Below, in pieces: positions 15,219 through 22,427 of a DNA stretch of 22,481 nt (within the stretch, counting starts at the first letter, position 1; every line of letters starts with the position of its first letter). The notes beneath the pieces were generated by a model that ran no database searches, was not told the origin of the DNA, and saw only the letters and a program-made list of their open reading frames with translations. The translations under genes were made by a program, and so were the position numbers. Source of the DNA: an uncultured Eubacteriales bacterium (GTDB lineage: Bacteria > Bacillota > Clostridia > Oscillospirales > Oscillospiraceae); assembly GCA_900544405.1 (NCBI GenBank), contig UQVA01000031.1, positions 1-22,481 of the forward strand, in the 5' to 3' direction.

Positions 15219-16031
15219 ATGGCTGAAACCATGCGTGCCAATCGCTGCGACGACCCCGGGGCGATGGCCATTCACACCCGGAAGATCACCGATTCCTGCC
15301 GGGATAAGGACTGCATCGAGGACCTGCGGGTCTATCTGACCAAGGGGTCCCAGTGCCTGCTGGACACGGCCTCCAGCGCCAAGGTCCGCTGCGCCGAGCT
15401 GATGACCACCTACATCGACGTGGAGCCGGTGGCCTTCGACCGGAACCACTACTGCATCGACGTGACGTTTTACTACCGCATCCTGGCCGACGCAGTCATC
15501 GGGGCTGTCCGCCCGGCCACTTTATACGGCCTGGCGGTCTTTTCCAAGCGGGTAGCCCTCTGCGGTGAGGACAGTCACGCCCACATCTTCACCAGCGGCA
15601 CCCGTCTGGGCGAGCCGGACGGAGCCACCATCCAGAGCGCCAACAAGCCCACCGCCGTGGTGGAGGTCCTGGACCCAATGGTCCTGAGTTCCTGCGTCCG
15701 GGAGGTCTGCGAGTGCAAAGAGACCACTTCCTGCCAGATTCCCGCCTGCGTCCGGGGGATGTTTGACGATGAACTGGTCCTGTCCGGGGATCGGCGGCGG
15801 TTGTTCGTGACCCTGGGGCAGTTCTCCGTGATCCGATTGGAGCGGGATGCCCAGATCGTGGTCCCGGTGCTGGATTACAGCATCCCCACGAAGGAATGCT
15901 GCGACAATCCCGGCTGCGCCGAAGACCCCTGCGAGCTGTTCTCGAAAATCCCCTTCCCGGTGGGGCAATTTGCCTCCCGTGGCTGCGACAACAAGCCCAA
16001 AGGGGACAAATGCTGCTACACCACCACCTAA
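15219..16031 (+). CDS. Cys-rich conserved protein of Clostridia, function unknown
   Basis: A 270-residue protein with 19 cysteines, most in pairs or clusters: DSCRDKDC near the N-terminus, CVREVCECKETTSCQIPAC in the middle, and KECCDNPGCAEDPC and DKCCYTTT near the end. The start at 15219 follows GGGGAGG; an upstream reading from 15159 has no such site. It has no signal peptide or membrane segment. The pattern DSCxDKDCIEDLRVY followed by a long beta-rich middle (RCAELMTTYIDVEPVAFDRN, VTFYYRILADAVIGA) recurs in proteins of many spore-forming Clostridia, from memory, without an assigned function. Cys-richness, lack of export signal and the sigma-K-like promoter suggest a spore-coat or mother-cell role, but this is inference; metal binding is the alternative. 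It stands alone between galM and the convergent tuf. Confidence 0.75.
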   Translation: MAETMRANRCDDPGAMAIHTRKITDSCRDKDCIEDLRVYLTKGSQCLLDTASSAKVRCAELMTTYIDVEPVAFDRNHYCIDVTFYYRILADAVIGAVRPATLYGLAVFSKRVALCGEDSHAHIFTSGTRLGEPDGATIQSANKPTAVVEVLDPMVLSSCVREVCECKETTSCQIPACVRGMFDDELVLSGDRRRLFVTLGQFSVIRLERDAQIVVPVLDYSIPTKECCDNPGCAEDPCELFSKIPFPVGQFASRGCDNKPKGDKCCYTTT

Positions 16032-16058
16032 AAGGTCCGGATTTTCCGGAAAAAGCGC

Positions 16059-16097
16059 AAAAATGCCCCAAGGCCAAAGCCTTGGGGCATGATTTTT
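16059..16097. terminator. Bidirectional terminator between the Cys-rich gene and tuf
   Basis: A perfect 12-bp stem (ATGCCCCAAGGC/GCCTTGGGGCAT) with a CAAA loop. On the plus strand it is followed by GATTTTT and on the minus strand directly by TTTT, so it can end both convergent transcripts: the Cys-rich gene and the str operon. Confidence 0.9.
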
Positions 16098-16111
16098 GGA
16101 AAGGACCGGAA

Positions 16112-17317
16112 TTACTCGCCGATGATCTCGGTGACAACGCCGGAACCGACGGTACGGCCACCCTCACGGATAGCGAACCGCAGGCCCTTCTCGATAGCGA
16201 TCGGGGTGATCAGCTCCACGCTCATCACGACGTTATCGCCGGGCATGCACATCTCAACGCCCTCGGGCAGAGTGATGATGCCGGTCACGTCAGTGGTACG
16301 GAAGTAGAACTGCGGACGATAGTTGTTAAAGAAGGGGGTGTGACGGCCGCCTTCTTCCTTGGACAGGACGTAGACCTGGCCCTTGAACTTGGTGTGGGGG
16401 TGAATGGAACCGGGCTTTGCCAGAACCTGGCCACGCTCGATGTTCTTCTTGTCGATACCACGCAGCAGAGCGCCGATGTTGTCGCCGGCTTCTGCGTAGT
16501 CCAGCAGCTTGTGGAACATTTCGATGTCGGTGACGACGGTGTTCAGCTTGTCCTCACGCAGGCCAACGATTTCCACGGGCTCGTTCTTCTTGACAACGCC
16601 ACGCTCCACACGGCCGGTAGCCACGGTGCCACGGCCGGAGATGGTGAACACGTCCTCGACGGGCATCAGGAAGGGCTGGTCAGCCTTACGGTCAGGAGTG
16701 GGGATATAGTCGTCAACGGCGTCCATCAGCTCCTTGATGCAAGCGTAAGCAGGATCGCTGGGGTCCTTGGACTCGCAGATCAGAGCGTTCAGAGCGGAAC
16801 CCTTGATGATGGGGGTGTCGTCGCCGGGGAACTCGTACTCGTTCAGGGTCTCACGGACCTCCATCTCGACCAGCTCCAGCAGCTCCTCGTCGTCCACCTG
16901 ATCGCACTTGTTCAGGAACACAACGATATAGGGCACGCCGACCTGACGGGCCAGCAGCAGGTGCTCACGGGTCTGAGCCATGGGGCCGTCGGTAGCAGCG
17001 ATGACCAGGATAGCGCCGTCCATCTGAGCAGCGCCGGTGATCATGTTCTTGATATAGTCGGCGTGGCCCGGGCAGTCGACGTGGGCATAGTGCCGCTTGT
17101 CGGTCTCGTACTCAACGTGAGCGGTGTTGATCGTGATACCACGAGCCTTCTCCTCGGGAGCCTTATCGATGGAAGCGTAGTCCTCGAACTGGGCCTGTCC
17201 CTTCAGAGCCAGGTACTTGGTGATCGCAGCGGTCAGAGTGGTCTTGCCGTGGTCAACGTGGCCGATGGTGCCGATGTTGACATGGGGCTTGGTTCTTTCA
17301 AACTTTTGCTTAGCCAT
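16112..17317 (-). CDS. tuf: Elongation factor Tu
   Basis: A 401-residue translational GTPase that brings aminoacyl-tRNA to the ribosomal A site. The start at 17317 follows AGGAGG. GTPase motifs are all present: G1 GHVDHGKT, G2 RGITI, G3 DCPGHADY, G4 NKCD and G5 GSAL. Domains 2 and 3 follow (from VEDVFTISGRGTVATGRVERG to VGSGVVTEIIGE). Length is slightly above E. coli EF-Tu (393), because of the insertion near ALICESKDPSDPAY. It is the last gene of the str operon, 111 bp after fusA, and has its own promoter in that gap, consistent with the high dose of EF-Tu needed. Whether a second tuf copy exists elsewhere cannot be told. Confidence 0.98.
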   Translation of the reverse strand: MAKQKFERTKPHVNIGTIGHVDHGKTTLTAAITKYLALKGQAQFEDYASIDKAPEEKARGITINTAHVEYETDKRHYAHVDCPGHADYIKNMITGAAQMDGAILVIAATDGPMAQTREHLLLARQVGVPYIVVFLNKCDQVDDEELLELVEMEVRETLNEYEFPGDDTPIIKGSALNALICESKDPSDPAYACIKELMDAVDDYIPTPDRKADQPFLMPVEDVFTISGRGTVATGRVERGVVKKNEPVEIVGLREDKLNTVVTDIEMFHKLLDYAEAGDNIGALLRGIDKKNIERGQVLAKPGSIHPHTKFKGQVYVLSKEEGGRHTPFFNNYRPQFYFRTTDVTGIITLPEGVEMCMPGDNVVMSVELITPIAIEKGLRFAIREGGRTVGSGVVTEIIGE

Positions 17318-17376
17318 TTTTGAAAATCCTCCTAAAAAGTGATTTAATGTTACTCGGTCATATACCAGACGGGAAC

Positions 17377-17405
17377 ATCATACTACAAAACAGTACGAAA
17401 TACAA
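17377..17405 (-). promoter_or_regulatory. Internal promoter before tuf
   Basis: On the minus strand, TTGTAT (17400-17405), a 17-base spacer and TATGAT (17377-17382) lie in the fusA-tuf gap. A 6-bp stem (AAGAGA/TCTCTT) at the fusA end is too weak to be a full terminator, so tuf likely receives both operon and own-promoter transcripts. Confidence 0.55.
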
Positions 17406-17428
17406 GAGAAATTTTTGAAAACTCTCTC

Positions 17429-19504
17429 TTATTTCATTCTGGCTTTGATGATCTCCTCTGCCTTAGACTTGGGCAGCTCGGTGTAGTGGCTGGGCTCCAT
17501 GGAGTAGTTGCCGCGGCCCTGGGTCTTGGAACGCAGGTCGGTGGCGTAGCCGAACATCTCGGCCAGAGGCACGTTGGCGTCCACCTGCACGCTGCCGGTC
17601 CGGGTGATCTGACCCAGAATGTTGCCCCGGCGGGCAGTGATGTCGCCGATGACCACGCCCATATACTCATCGGGCACGTTCACGCTAACCTTCATGATGG
17701 GCTCCAGGATCGCGGGATTCGCCTTCCGGCAGGCATCCTTGAAGGCCATGGAACCGGCGATCTTAAATGCCATTTCGGAGGAGTCCACCTCGTGGTAAGA
17801 GCCGTCGAACAGCGTGACCTTCACATCCACAACGGGGAATCCGGCCAGCACGCCGGCCTGCATGGCGCCCTGAATACCGGCGTCCACAGCGGGGATATAT
17901 TCCTTGGGGATGGCGCCGCCCACGACGGCGTTGACGAACTCGTAACCCTTGCCGGGCTCGTTGGGCTCCACATGAATCTTGACGTGACCATACTGGCCCT
18001 TACCGCCGGACTGACGGGCATACTTGGTCTCCTGATCCACAGCCTTGCGGATGGTCTCCTTGTATGCGACCTGGGGAGCGCCCACGTTGGCCTCCACCTT
18101 GAACTCCCGGAGCAGACGGTCCACGATGATCTCCAGGTGCAGCTCGCCCATACCGGCGATGATGGTCTGACCGGTCTCCTCATCGGTGTAGGTCTTGAAG
18201 GTGGGGTCTTCCTCGGCCAGCTTGGCCAGAGCAATGCCCATCTTCTCCTGACCGGCCTTGGTCTTGGGCTCGATGGCGACCCGGATAACGGGCTCGGGGA
18301 ACACCATGGACTCCAGGATGATGGGATGCTCCTCATCGCAGAAGGTATCGCCGGTGGTGGTGTTCTTCACACCCACGGCGGCGGCAATGTCGCCGGCGTA
18401 CACGGTGTCGATGTCTTCCCGATGGTTGGCGTGCATCTGCAGGATACGGCCCAGCCGCTCCTTGGTGCCCTTGGTGCAGTTCAGGACCGTGGTGCCCTTA
18501 TCCAGCGTACCGGAGTACACACGGAAGTAGCACAGCTTGCCCACATAGGGGTCGGTCGCGATCTTGAATGCCAGAGCGGAGAAGGGTGCGTCGTCGGAAG
18601 CAGGACGGAAATCCTCTTCCTCGGTGTCGGGGTTGATGCCCTTGATGCCCTTCTTATCCAGGGGGCTGGGCATATAATCCACCACGGCATCCAGAACTTC
18701 CTGCACGCCCTTGTTCTTGTAGGAAGTACCGCACACGATGGGCACCATCTCGTTGGCGATGGTGGCCTTCCGAATGACGGCCTTGATCTCGGGAACGGTG
18801 ATCTCCTCGCCTTCCAGGTACTTCATGGCCAGGTCGTCATCCAGAGCGGTGACGGCGTCCAGCAGCTTTTCATGGTACTCGTTGGCCAGGTCCACCATAT
18901 CCTCGGGGATGTCCTCCACACGGACGTCCTTGCCCAGTTCATCATAGAACACATTGGCCTTCATGGTCAGAAGGTCGATGTTGCCCTTGAAGAAGGCTTC
19001 GGAGCCGATGGGCAGCTGGATGGCGACGGCGTTGCACTTGAGCCGCTCGTCGATCATCCGCAGGACCCGATAGAAGTCGGCGCCCATGATGTCCATCTTG
19101 TTGACGTAGATCATCCGGGGGACCTTGTACTCGTCGGCCTGACGCCAGACGGTCTCGGTCTGAGGCTCCACGCCGCCCTTGGCGCACAGCACGGTAACAG
19201 CACCGTCCAGAACACGCAGAGAACGCTCCACCTCAACGGTGAAGTCCACGTGGCCCGGGGTATCGATGATGTTCAGCCGGCAGCCCTTCCAGAAGCAGGT
19301 GGTAGCGGCGGAGGTGATGGTGATGCCACGCTCCTGCTCCTGGGCCATCCAGTCCATGGTAGCGGAGCCGTCGTGGGTCTCACCGATCTTGTAGTTACGG
19401 CCGGTGTAGAAAAGGATACGCTCGGTCGTAGTGGTCTTACCGGCATCGATGTGGGCCATGATGCCGAAGTTACGGGTATTTTCGAGAGAATACTGTCTAG
19501 GCAT
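17429..19504 (-). CDS. fusA: Elongation factor G
   Basis: A 691-residue ribosomal translocase GTPase. The start at 19504 follows GGGAGAGC. GTPase motifs are G1 AHIDAGKTTTTE, G2 RGITITSAAT, G3 DTPGHVDF, G4 NKMD and G5 in CGTSYKNKG (commonly CGSAFKNKG). Domain II begins near FSALAFKIATDPYVG, domain III contains MGELHLEIIVDRL, domain IV contains SGGKGQYGHVKI, and domain V ends with MFGYATDLRSKTQGRGNYSM. This completeness and its position between rpsG and tuf mark it as the canonical housekeeping EF-G, not a tetracycline-protection paralog. It lies 15 bp after rpsG. Confidence 0.98.
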   Translation of the reverse strand: MPRQYSLENTRNFGIMAHIDAGKTTTTERILFYTGRNYKIGETHDGSATMDWMAQEQERGITITSAATTCFWKGCRLNIIDTPGHVDFTVEVERSLRVLDGAVTVLCAKGGVEPQTETVWRQADEYKVPRMIYVNKMDIMGADFYRVLRMIDERLKCNAVAIQLPIGSEAFFKGNIDLLTMKANVFYDELGKDVRVEDIPEDMVDLANEYHEKLLDAVTALDDDLAMKYLEGEEITVPEIKAVIRKATIANEMVPIVCGTSYKNKGVQEVLDAVVDYMPSPLDKKGIKGINPDTEEEDFRPASDDAPFSALAFKIATDPYVGKLCYFRVYSGTLDKGTTVLNCTKGTKERLGRILQMHANHREDIDTVYAGDIAAAVGVKNTTTGDTFCDEEHPIILESMVFPEPVIRVAIEPKTKAGQEKMGIALAKLAEEDPTFKTYTDEETGQTIIAGMGELHLEIIVDRLLREFKVEANVGAPQVAYKETIRKAVDQETKYARQSGGKGQYGHVKIHVEPNEPGKGYEFVNAVVGGAIPKEYIPAVDAGIQGAMQAGVLAGFPVVDVKVTLFDGSYHEVDSSEMAFKIAGSMAFKDACRKANPAILEPIMKVSVNVPDEYMGVVIGDITARRGNILGQITRTGSVQVDANVPLAEMFGYATDLRSKTQGRGNYSMEPSHYTELPKSKAEEIIKARMK

Positions 19505-19519
19505 ATACTGCTCTCCCTA

Positions 19520-19990
19520 TTACCAGCGGAAATGGGCGAAAGCCTTGTTGGCCTCGGCCATCTTGTGGACATCCTCACGCTTCTTCACAGATGCGCCGGT
19601 GTTGTTGGCAGCGTCCATGATCTCAGCGGCCAGGCGCTCTCTCATGGTGTTCTCGCTGCGGCCGCGGCTGTAAGTGGTCAGCCACCGCAGACCCAGGGTC
19701 TGACGGCGGTCAGGCCGCACCTCAATGGGGACCTGATAGGTGGCACCGCCGACACGGCGGGCCTTCAGCTCCACGGCGGGCATGATGTTTTCCATCGCCT
19801 GCTGGAAGACTTCCAGACCGTTCTTGCCGGTCTTGTTCTCAACGATCTCGAAAGCGCCGTACACAACCTTCTGTGCAACGCCCTTCTTGCCGTCGAGCAT
19901 GATGCTGTTCACGAGCTTGGTAACCAGAACGGAATTGTAATTAGGATCCGGGAGGACCTCTCTTTTGGGAACATTACCTCTTCTGGGCAC
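19520..19990 (-). CDS. rpsG: Ribosomal protein S7
   Basis: A 156-residue small-subunit protein that nucleates assembly of the 16S 3' domain and contacts the decoding region. I choose the GTG at 19990, because AGGAGG lies eight bases upstream and the product then begins in the canonical way (PRRGNVPKREVLPD) with the usual 156 residues. An in-frame ATG at 20008 overlaps that ribosome-binding site and is unlikely. Typical motifs are MLDGKKGVAQKVVYGAF, RRVGGATYQVPIEVRPDRR, LRWL and AEANKAFAHFRW at the end. It is the second gene of the str operon, 15 bp before fusA. In E. coli S7 is the operon's translational repressor; the structured gap before this gene could serve that purpose. Confidence 0.97.
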   Translation of the reverse strand: MPRRGNVPKREVLPDPNYNSVLVTKLVNSIMLDGKKGVAQKVVYGAFEIVENKTGKNGLEVFQQAMENIMPAVELKARRVGGATYQVPIEVRPDRRQTLGLRWLTTYSRGRSENTMRERLAAEIMDAANNTGASVKKREDVHKMAEANKAFAHFRW

Positions 19991-20146
19991 TTTGCTTCCC
20001 TCCTTCATAATAAAATGATTTCATCGGTACTCGAAGGATTTCCACCTTCGTTGTGCCTGGCCAGAGGTTTTTACACTATATAAAAACCCGATGGCAAGGC
20101 CTTGCCTTGCGAATGGGCAGGGGAAAAGTCGATTTTTGGAAGAAGC
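19991..20146 (-). promoter_or_regulatory. Structured rpsL-rpsG intergenic mRNA region
   Basis: This gap is long for the inside of an str operon. On the minus strand it has a perfect 14-base palindrome GGCAAGGCCTTGCC, an 8-bp stem GGTTTTTA/TAAAAACC with a 7-base loop, and a 6-bp stem CGAAGG/CCTTCG, before the rpsG ribosome-binding site. The position corresponds to where S7 represses translation in E. coli; homology of the structure is not shown. Confidence 0.5.
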
Positions 20147-20572
20147 TTACTTCTTCTTGCCGGCCTTGGGCCGCTTTGCGCCGTACTTGGAGCGGGACTG
20201 CATCCGACCGTTCACGCCCTGGGTATCCAGAGTGCCGCGGATGATGTGGTAACGCACACCGGGAAGGTCCTTGACACGACCGCCGCGGATCAGAACCACG
20301 GAGTGCTCCTGCAGGTTGTGGCCCACGCCGGGAATGTAAGCGGAAACTTCCATACCGTTGGTCAAACGCACACGGGCGATCTTCCGAAGGGCGGAGTTCG
20401 GCTTCTTGGGGCTGGTGGTACGCACAGCGGTGCACACGCCACGCTTCTGGGGGGAGGGCAGAGTCGTTGCCTTGTTCTCCAGGGTGTTCAGACCTCTCTG
20501 CAGAGCGGGGGCAGTGGACTTGTAAGTGACCTGCTGACGGCCATTCCGAACGAGCTGGTTAAAAGTAGGCAT
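20147..20572 (-). CDS. rpsL: Ribosomal protein S12
   Basis: A 141-residue decoding-centre protein of the 30S subunit. The start at 20572 (MPTFNQLVRNGRQQ) follows AAAGGAGAAATGA; an upstream in-frame extension to 20776 crosses the promoter and is not real. Conserved segments are TTSPKKPNSALRKIARVRLT, GVGHNLQEHSVVLIRGGRVK and DLPGVRYHIIRGTLD. The lysines corresponding to E. coli K42/K43 and K87/K88, where streptomycin-resistance changes arise, are wild type. The tail KYGAKRPKAGKKK is typical of Gram-positive S12. It heads the str operon, with its own promoter. rpoB/rpoC or an L7Ae-type gene, often found just upstream, are absent from this neighbourhood. Confidence 0.98.
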   Translation of the reverse strand: MPTFNQLVRNGRQQVTYKSTAPALQRGLNTLENKATTLPSPQKRGVCTAVRTTSPKKPNSALRKIARVRLTNGMEVSAYIPGVGHNLQEHSVVLIRGGRVKDLPGVRYHIIRGTLDTQGVNGRMQSRSKYGAKRPKAGKKK

Positions 20573-20684
20573 TTCATTTCTCCTTTCTTGATTTCTCGCA
20601 TAAAGCGGGTTTTTATTCTCACGGGCAGGCCCGGAAGAACCAAAAAGCGCAGATTGCCCCTTGGGCAAATCCGTACAGATACTT

Positions 20685-20712
20685 ATTATACGCATTTTTC
20701 CCGGAAAGTCAA
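20685..20712 (-). promoter_or_regulatory. Promoter of the str operon
   Basis: On the minus strand, TTGACT (20707-20712), a 16-base spacer and TATAAT (20685-20690) lie about 110 bp before rpsL, leaving a leader of roughly 105 bases. Confidence 0.75.
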
Positions 20713-20819
20713 CCAAAACTTTGAAATTTTTCCGTAGAAACTTCGGCTTTTTCAGAGCAGGGCTGTCATTCGTCATATTGCCGAATTTTTCGTGTCCTAC
20801 AAGTATTTTTTTGGGGCAC

Positions 20820-20848
20820 TTGACATTTCCTTTCTTTTGAAATATACT
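20820..20848 (+). promoter_or_regulatory. Promoter of the small membrane-protein gene
   Basis: TTGACA (20820-20825), a 17-base spacer and TATACT (20843-20848) lie about 40 bp before the start. It probably drives both small genes to the terminator at 21628. Confidence 0.75.
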
Positions 20849-20886
20849 GGTTTTATCCCAAAAAGCAGATAAAGGAGGTCATTTCC

Positions 20887-21312
20887 ATGTTCAAAAAGAA
20901 AGTCACCGTGCCTGTTGCCGTGCCGGTCCTTCTCATCCTGCTGGTGGTGGCCTTCCTGGTCAGGTGGGCCGGGGACAGCATCACCTGGCAGCGGAGCCTG
21001 TCCAAGAACACCTTCTCCACCATGGGCGGCCTGGCCATGGAGATTCCGGAGGGCGTGGACGTGCTGGAATACGTCCGGGCCAACGGGGCGGATTTCCGCA
21101 ATTCCACCCTGTTCGACTCCCCAGAATATGTTTCCCTGAGCTATTCCAACGGCTTTTGGGACATCCACCTGTCCTACGACAGCCAGGGCCTCCGGGATGT
21201 CTCCGTGTACGACAACGAAACAGATATGTACACCTTTGCGGCCACGGACCACGCCTGGCGGATCTATAATTTCCGCTACGGCGTGAACCTGTTCCCGCTG
21301 AATACGGTCTGA
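20887..21312 (+). CDS. Membrane-anchored protein of unknown function
   Basis: A 141-residue protein I do not recognise. The start at 20887 follows AAAGGAGGTC. The N-terminus MFKKK is followed by one hydrophobic segment (about 6-27, VTVPVAVPVLLILLVVAFLV) with no lipobox or clear signal-peptidase site. This suggests a signal anchor with the remaining 110 residues outside the cell. That part is soluble, rich in aromatic residues and Asp/Asn (ITWQRSLSKN, DVLEYVRANGADFRNSTLFD, WDIHLSYDS, YDNETDMYTFAATDHAWRIY), contains no cysteine and shows no catalytic motif I can name. It shares a transcript with the zinc-ribbon gene 44 bp downstream. Confidence 0.75.
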   Translation: MFKKKVTVPVAVPVLLILLVVAFLVRWAGDSITWQRSLSKNTFSTMGGLAMEIPEGVDVLEYVRANGADFRNSTLFDSPEYVSLSYSNGFWDIHLSYDSQGLRDVSVYDNETDMYTFAATDHAWRIYNFRYGVNLFPLNTV

Positions 21313-21356
21313 AATACTGCGTTTTTCCGTAAAAACAATCAAAAGGAGGAAGATTT

Positions 21357-21623
21357 ATGGCAGAAAAATGTCCCTACTGCGGCGGGGAGATGGAGGATAT
21401 GCGGTTCCAGAGCGCTCGGGAACAGGGTCTTGTACTTCTCCCGAAGGATTACAAACTCCCCGTGCTTTTCGCTTGGCGGGCCTGTATCCGGGATGGAATC
21501 CTGCTTGCAGACAAGTTTTCCGTCCGGAATGGCTACACCCTGAACTGCCGCATTTGCCGCAGCTGCAAGAAGGGCGTTTTTGACCTGTCGGACCAGAATG
21601 AACTGGACCGGAACGCAAAATAA
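21357..21623 (+). CDS. Small zinc-ribbon protein (DUF6487/PF20097-like)
   Basis: An 88-residue protein. The start at 21357 follows AAAAGGAGGAAG. It opens with EKCPYCGGEM and ends its core with LNCRICRSCKKGVFDL, so two CxxC knuckles can hold one zinc ion. The sequence between them (ARE..LVLLPKDYKLPVLFAWRACIRDG) fits a small beta-sheet domain. The pattern resembles the PF20097/DUF6487 family as I recall it, which has no known function. It has no export signal, so cytoplasmic. It follows the membrane-anchored protein on the same transcript and is closed by a strong terminator. Confidence 0.7.
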   Translation: MAEKCPYCGGEMEDMRFQSAREQGLVLLPKDYKLPVLFAWRACIRDGILLADKFSVRNGYTLNCRICRSCKKGVFDLSDQNELDRNAK

Positions 21624-21627
21624 CAGC

Positions 21628-21656
21628 AAAACCGGGGACGAACGTCCCCGGTTTTT
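21628..21656. terminator. Bidirectional terminator between the zinc-ribbon gene and the phosphatase
   Basis: A stem AAAACCGGGGACG/CGTCCCCGGTTTT, followed by T on the plus strand and, because its base is A/T, also T-rich on the minus strand. It lies between the stops of two convergent genes (21623 and 21663) and can end both. Confidence 0.85.
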
Positions 21657-21662
21657 GATTTT

Positions 21663-22256
21663 TTACAGCTTCACCGAGCCTGTCTCGTTCCATTCGCCCA
21701 GCTCCCACACGCCGTTCCCGAACTTGAAGGCACACACGGCGCAGTTGGCCACATGGATGATGTTCCGGGGGATGTCCATGTGCAGCACATAGCACAGCAT
21801 GGCCATGATGGTCCCCTCGTGGCACACGGCAGCAATGCGGGCATCCTCCGGGGCGCTTTCCAGGTCCTTCATGAATTCCGCCACCCGGTCACAATGGGCG
21901 TGAGTATCCTCGCCGCCGTAGACCCGATAATCCCGGGCCAGCCGCCGCCGGACGTATTCCTCTCCCAGCTCCGCCGTCAGGTCCACCACCCGGCGGCCCT
22001 GCAGGCTGCCCACGTTGGTCTCCCGCAGCCGGGGGTCCTGCTCAAAATTCCGGCCCGGCAGGGCGATCTGGGCGGTCTCCTTGGCCCGGAGCAGGTCGCT
22101 GACGATGACCCGGTCAAATTCCATGCCCTTGAGCAGTTCCCCGGTCTTGGCCGCCTGTTCCCGGCCCAGCTCCGTCAGGGGCACCTGGGCCCAGCCCGCA
22201 TGGGCCTGAATGGCATTGGCCGCCGATTGGCCATGCCGGATGGCGTATAGCTCCAT
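21663..22256 (-). CDS. Histidine phosphatase family protein
   Basis: A 197-residue member of the phosphoglycerate-mutase-like histidine phosphatase superfamily. The start at 22256 follows GCGGAGGTAATAAC. The phospho-accepting histidine is His8 in YAIRHGQS. Other active-site residues are Arg57 in SDLLRAKET, Glu79 in LRETNVGSLQG and the second histidine, His146, in AAVCHEGTI. LTELGREQA is also typical. This branch holds cobalamin phosphatases, broad phosphatases and cofactor-dependent mutases. The length (below the roughly 230-250 of true mutases) and the EGT after the second histidine point to a phosphatase, but the substrate cannot be read. It is likely monocistronic, with its own promoter. 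Confidence 0.88.
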   Translation of the reverse strand: MELYAIRHGQSAANAIQAHAGWAQVPLTELGREQAAKTGELLKGMEFDRVIVSDLLRAKETAQIALPGRNFEQDPRLRETNVGSLQGRRVVDLTAELGEEYVRRRLARDYRVYGGEDTHAHCDRVAEFMKDLESAPEDARIAAVCHEGTIMAMLCYVLHMDIPRNIIHVANCAVCAFKFGNGVWELGEWNETGSVKL

Positions 22257-22296
22257 GTTATTACCTCCGCAGTCTCTCTCGTTTGTATGTTATTAC

Positions 22297-22325
22297 ATTA
22301 TACCAGGTTCGCTTCCAAAAAGCAA
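22297..22325 (-). promoter_or_regulatory. Promoter of the histidine phosphatase gene
   Basis: On the minus strand a perfect TATAAT (22297-22302) has a weak -35 TTGCTT (22320-22325) at 17 bases, about 40 bp before the start. Confidence 0.5.
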
Positions 22326-22427
22326 GGGCTTGTTCTGCCATTTTTTGGCTTTCTACACAAAGGAGCATGAAAAGTGGGCATGGCCAAAATGCCGAATTTC
22401 CAGAAAAATCCCCCGGCGGAGCGTAAG

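Larger units (their letters stand above)
20573..20886. other. Divergent rpsL / membrane-protein control region, no gene
   Basis: This 314-bp gap holds the rpsL leader and promoter (minus) and the promoter of the next gene (plus). The rpsL leader has a 6-bp stem TTGCCC/GGGCAA at 20654-20668. No gene is supported here. Confidence 0.6.

Noticed and set aside
19520..20008. rpsG start at the ATG at 20008
   Set aside because: That ATG overlaps the AGGAGG site; the GTG at 19990 gives the normal 156-residue S7 with the canonical N-terminus.
17486..20083. Very long open frame (865 codons) opposite fusA and rpsG
   Set aside because: It is the antisense shadow of strongly conserved GC-rich genes; the translation is rich in Gly, His, Leu and Val without domains. 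The same holds for long frames opposite tuf, nrdD, aspS, the aminopeptidase and pgk.
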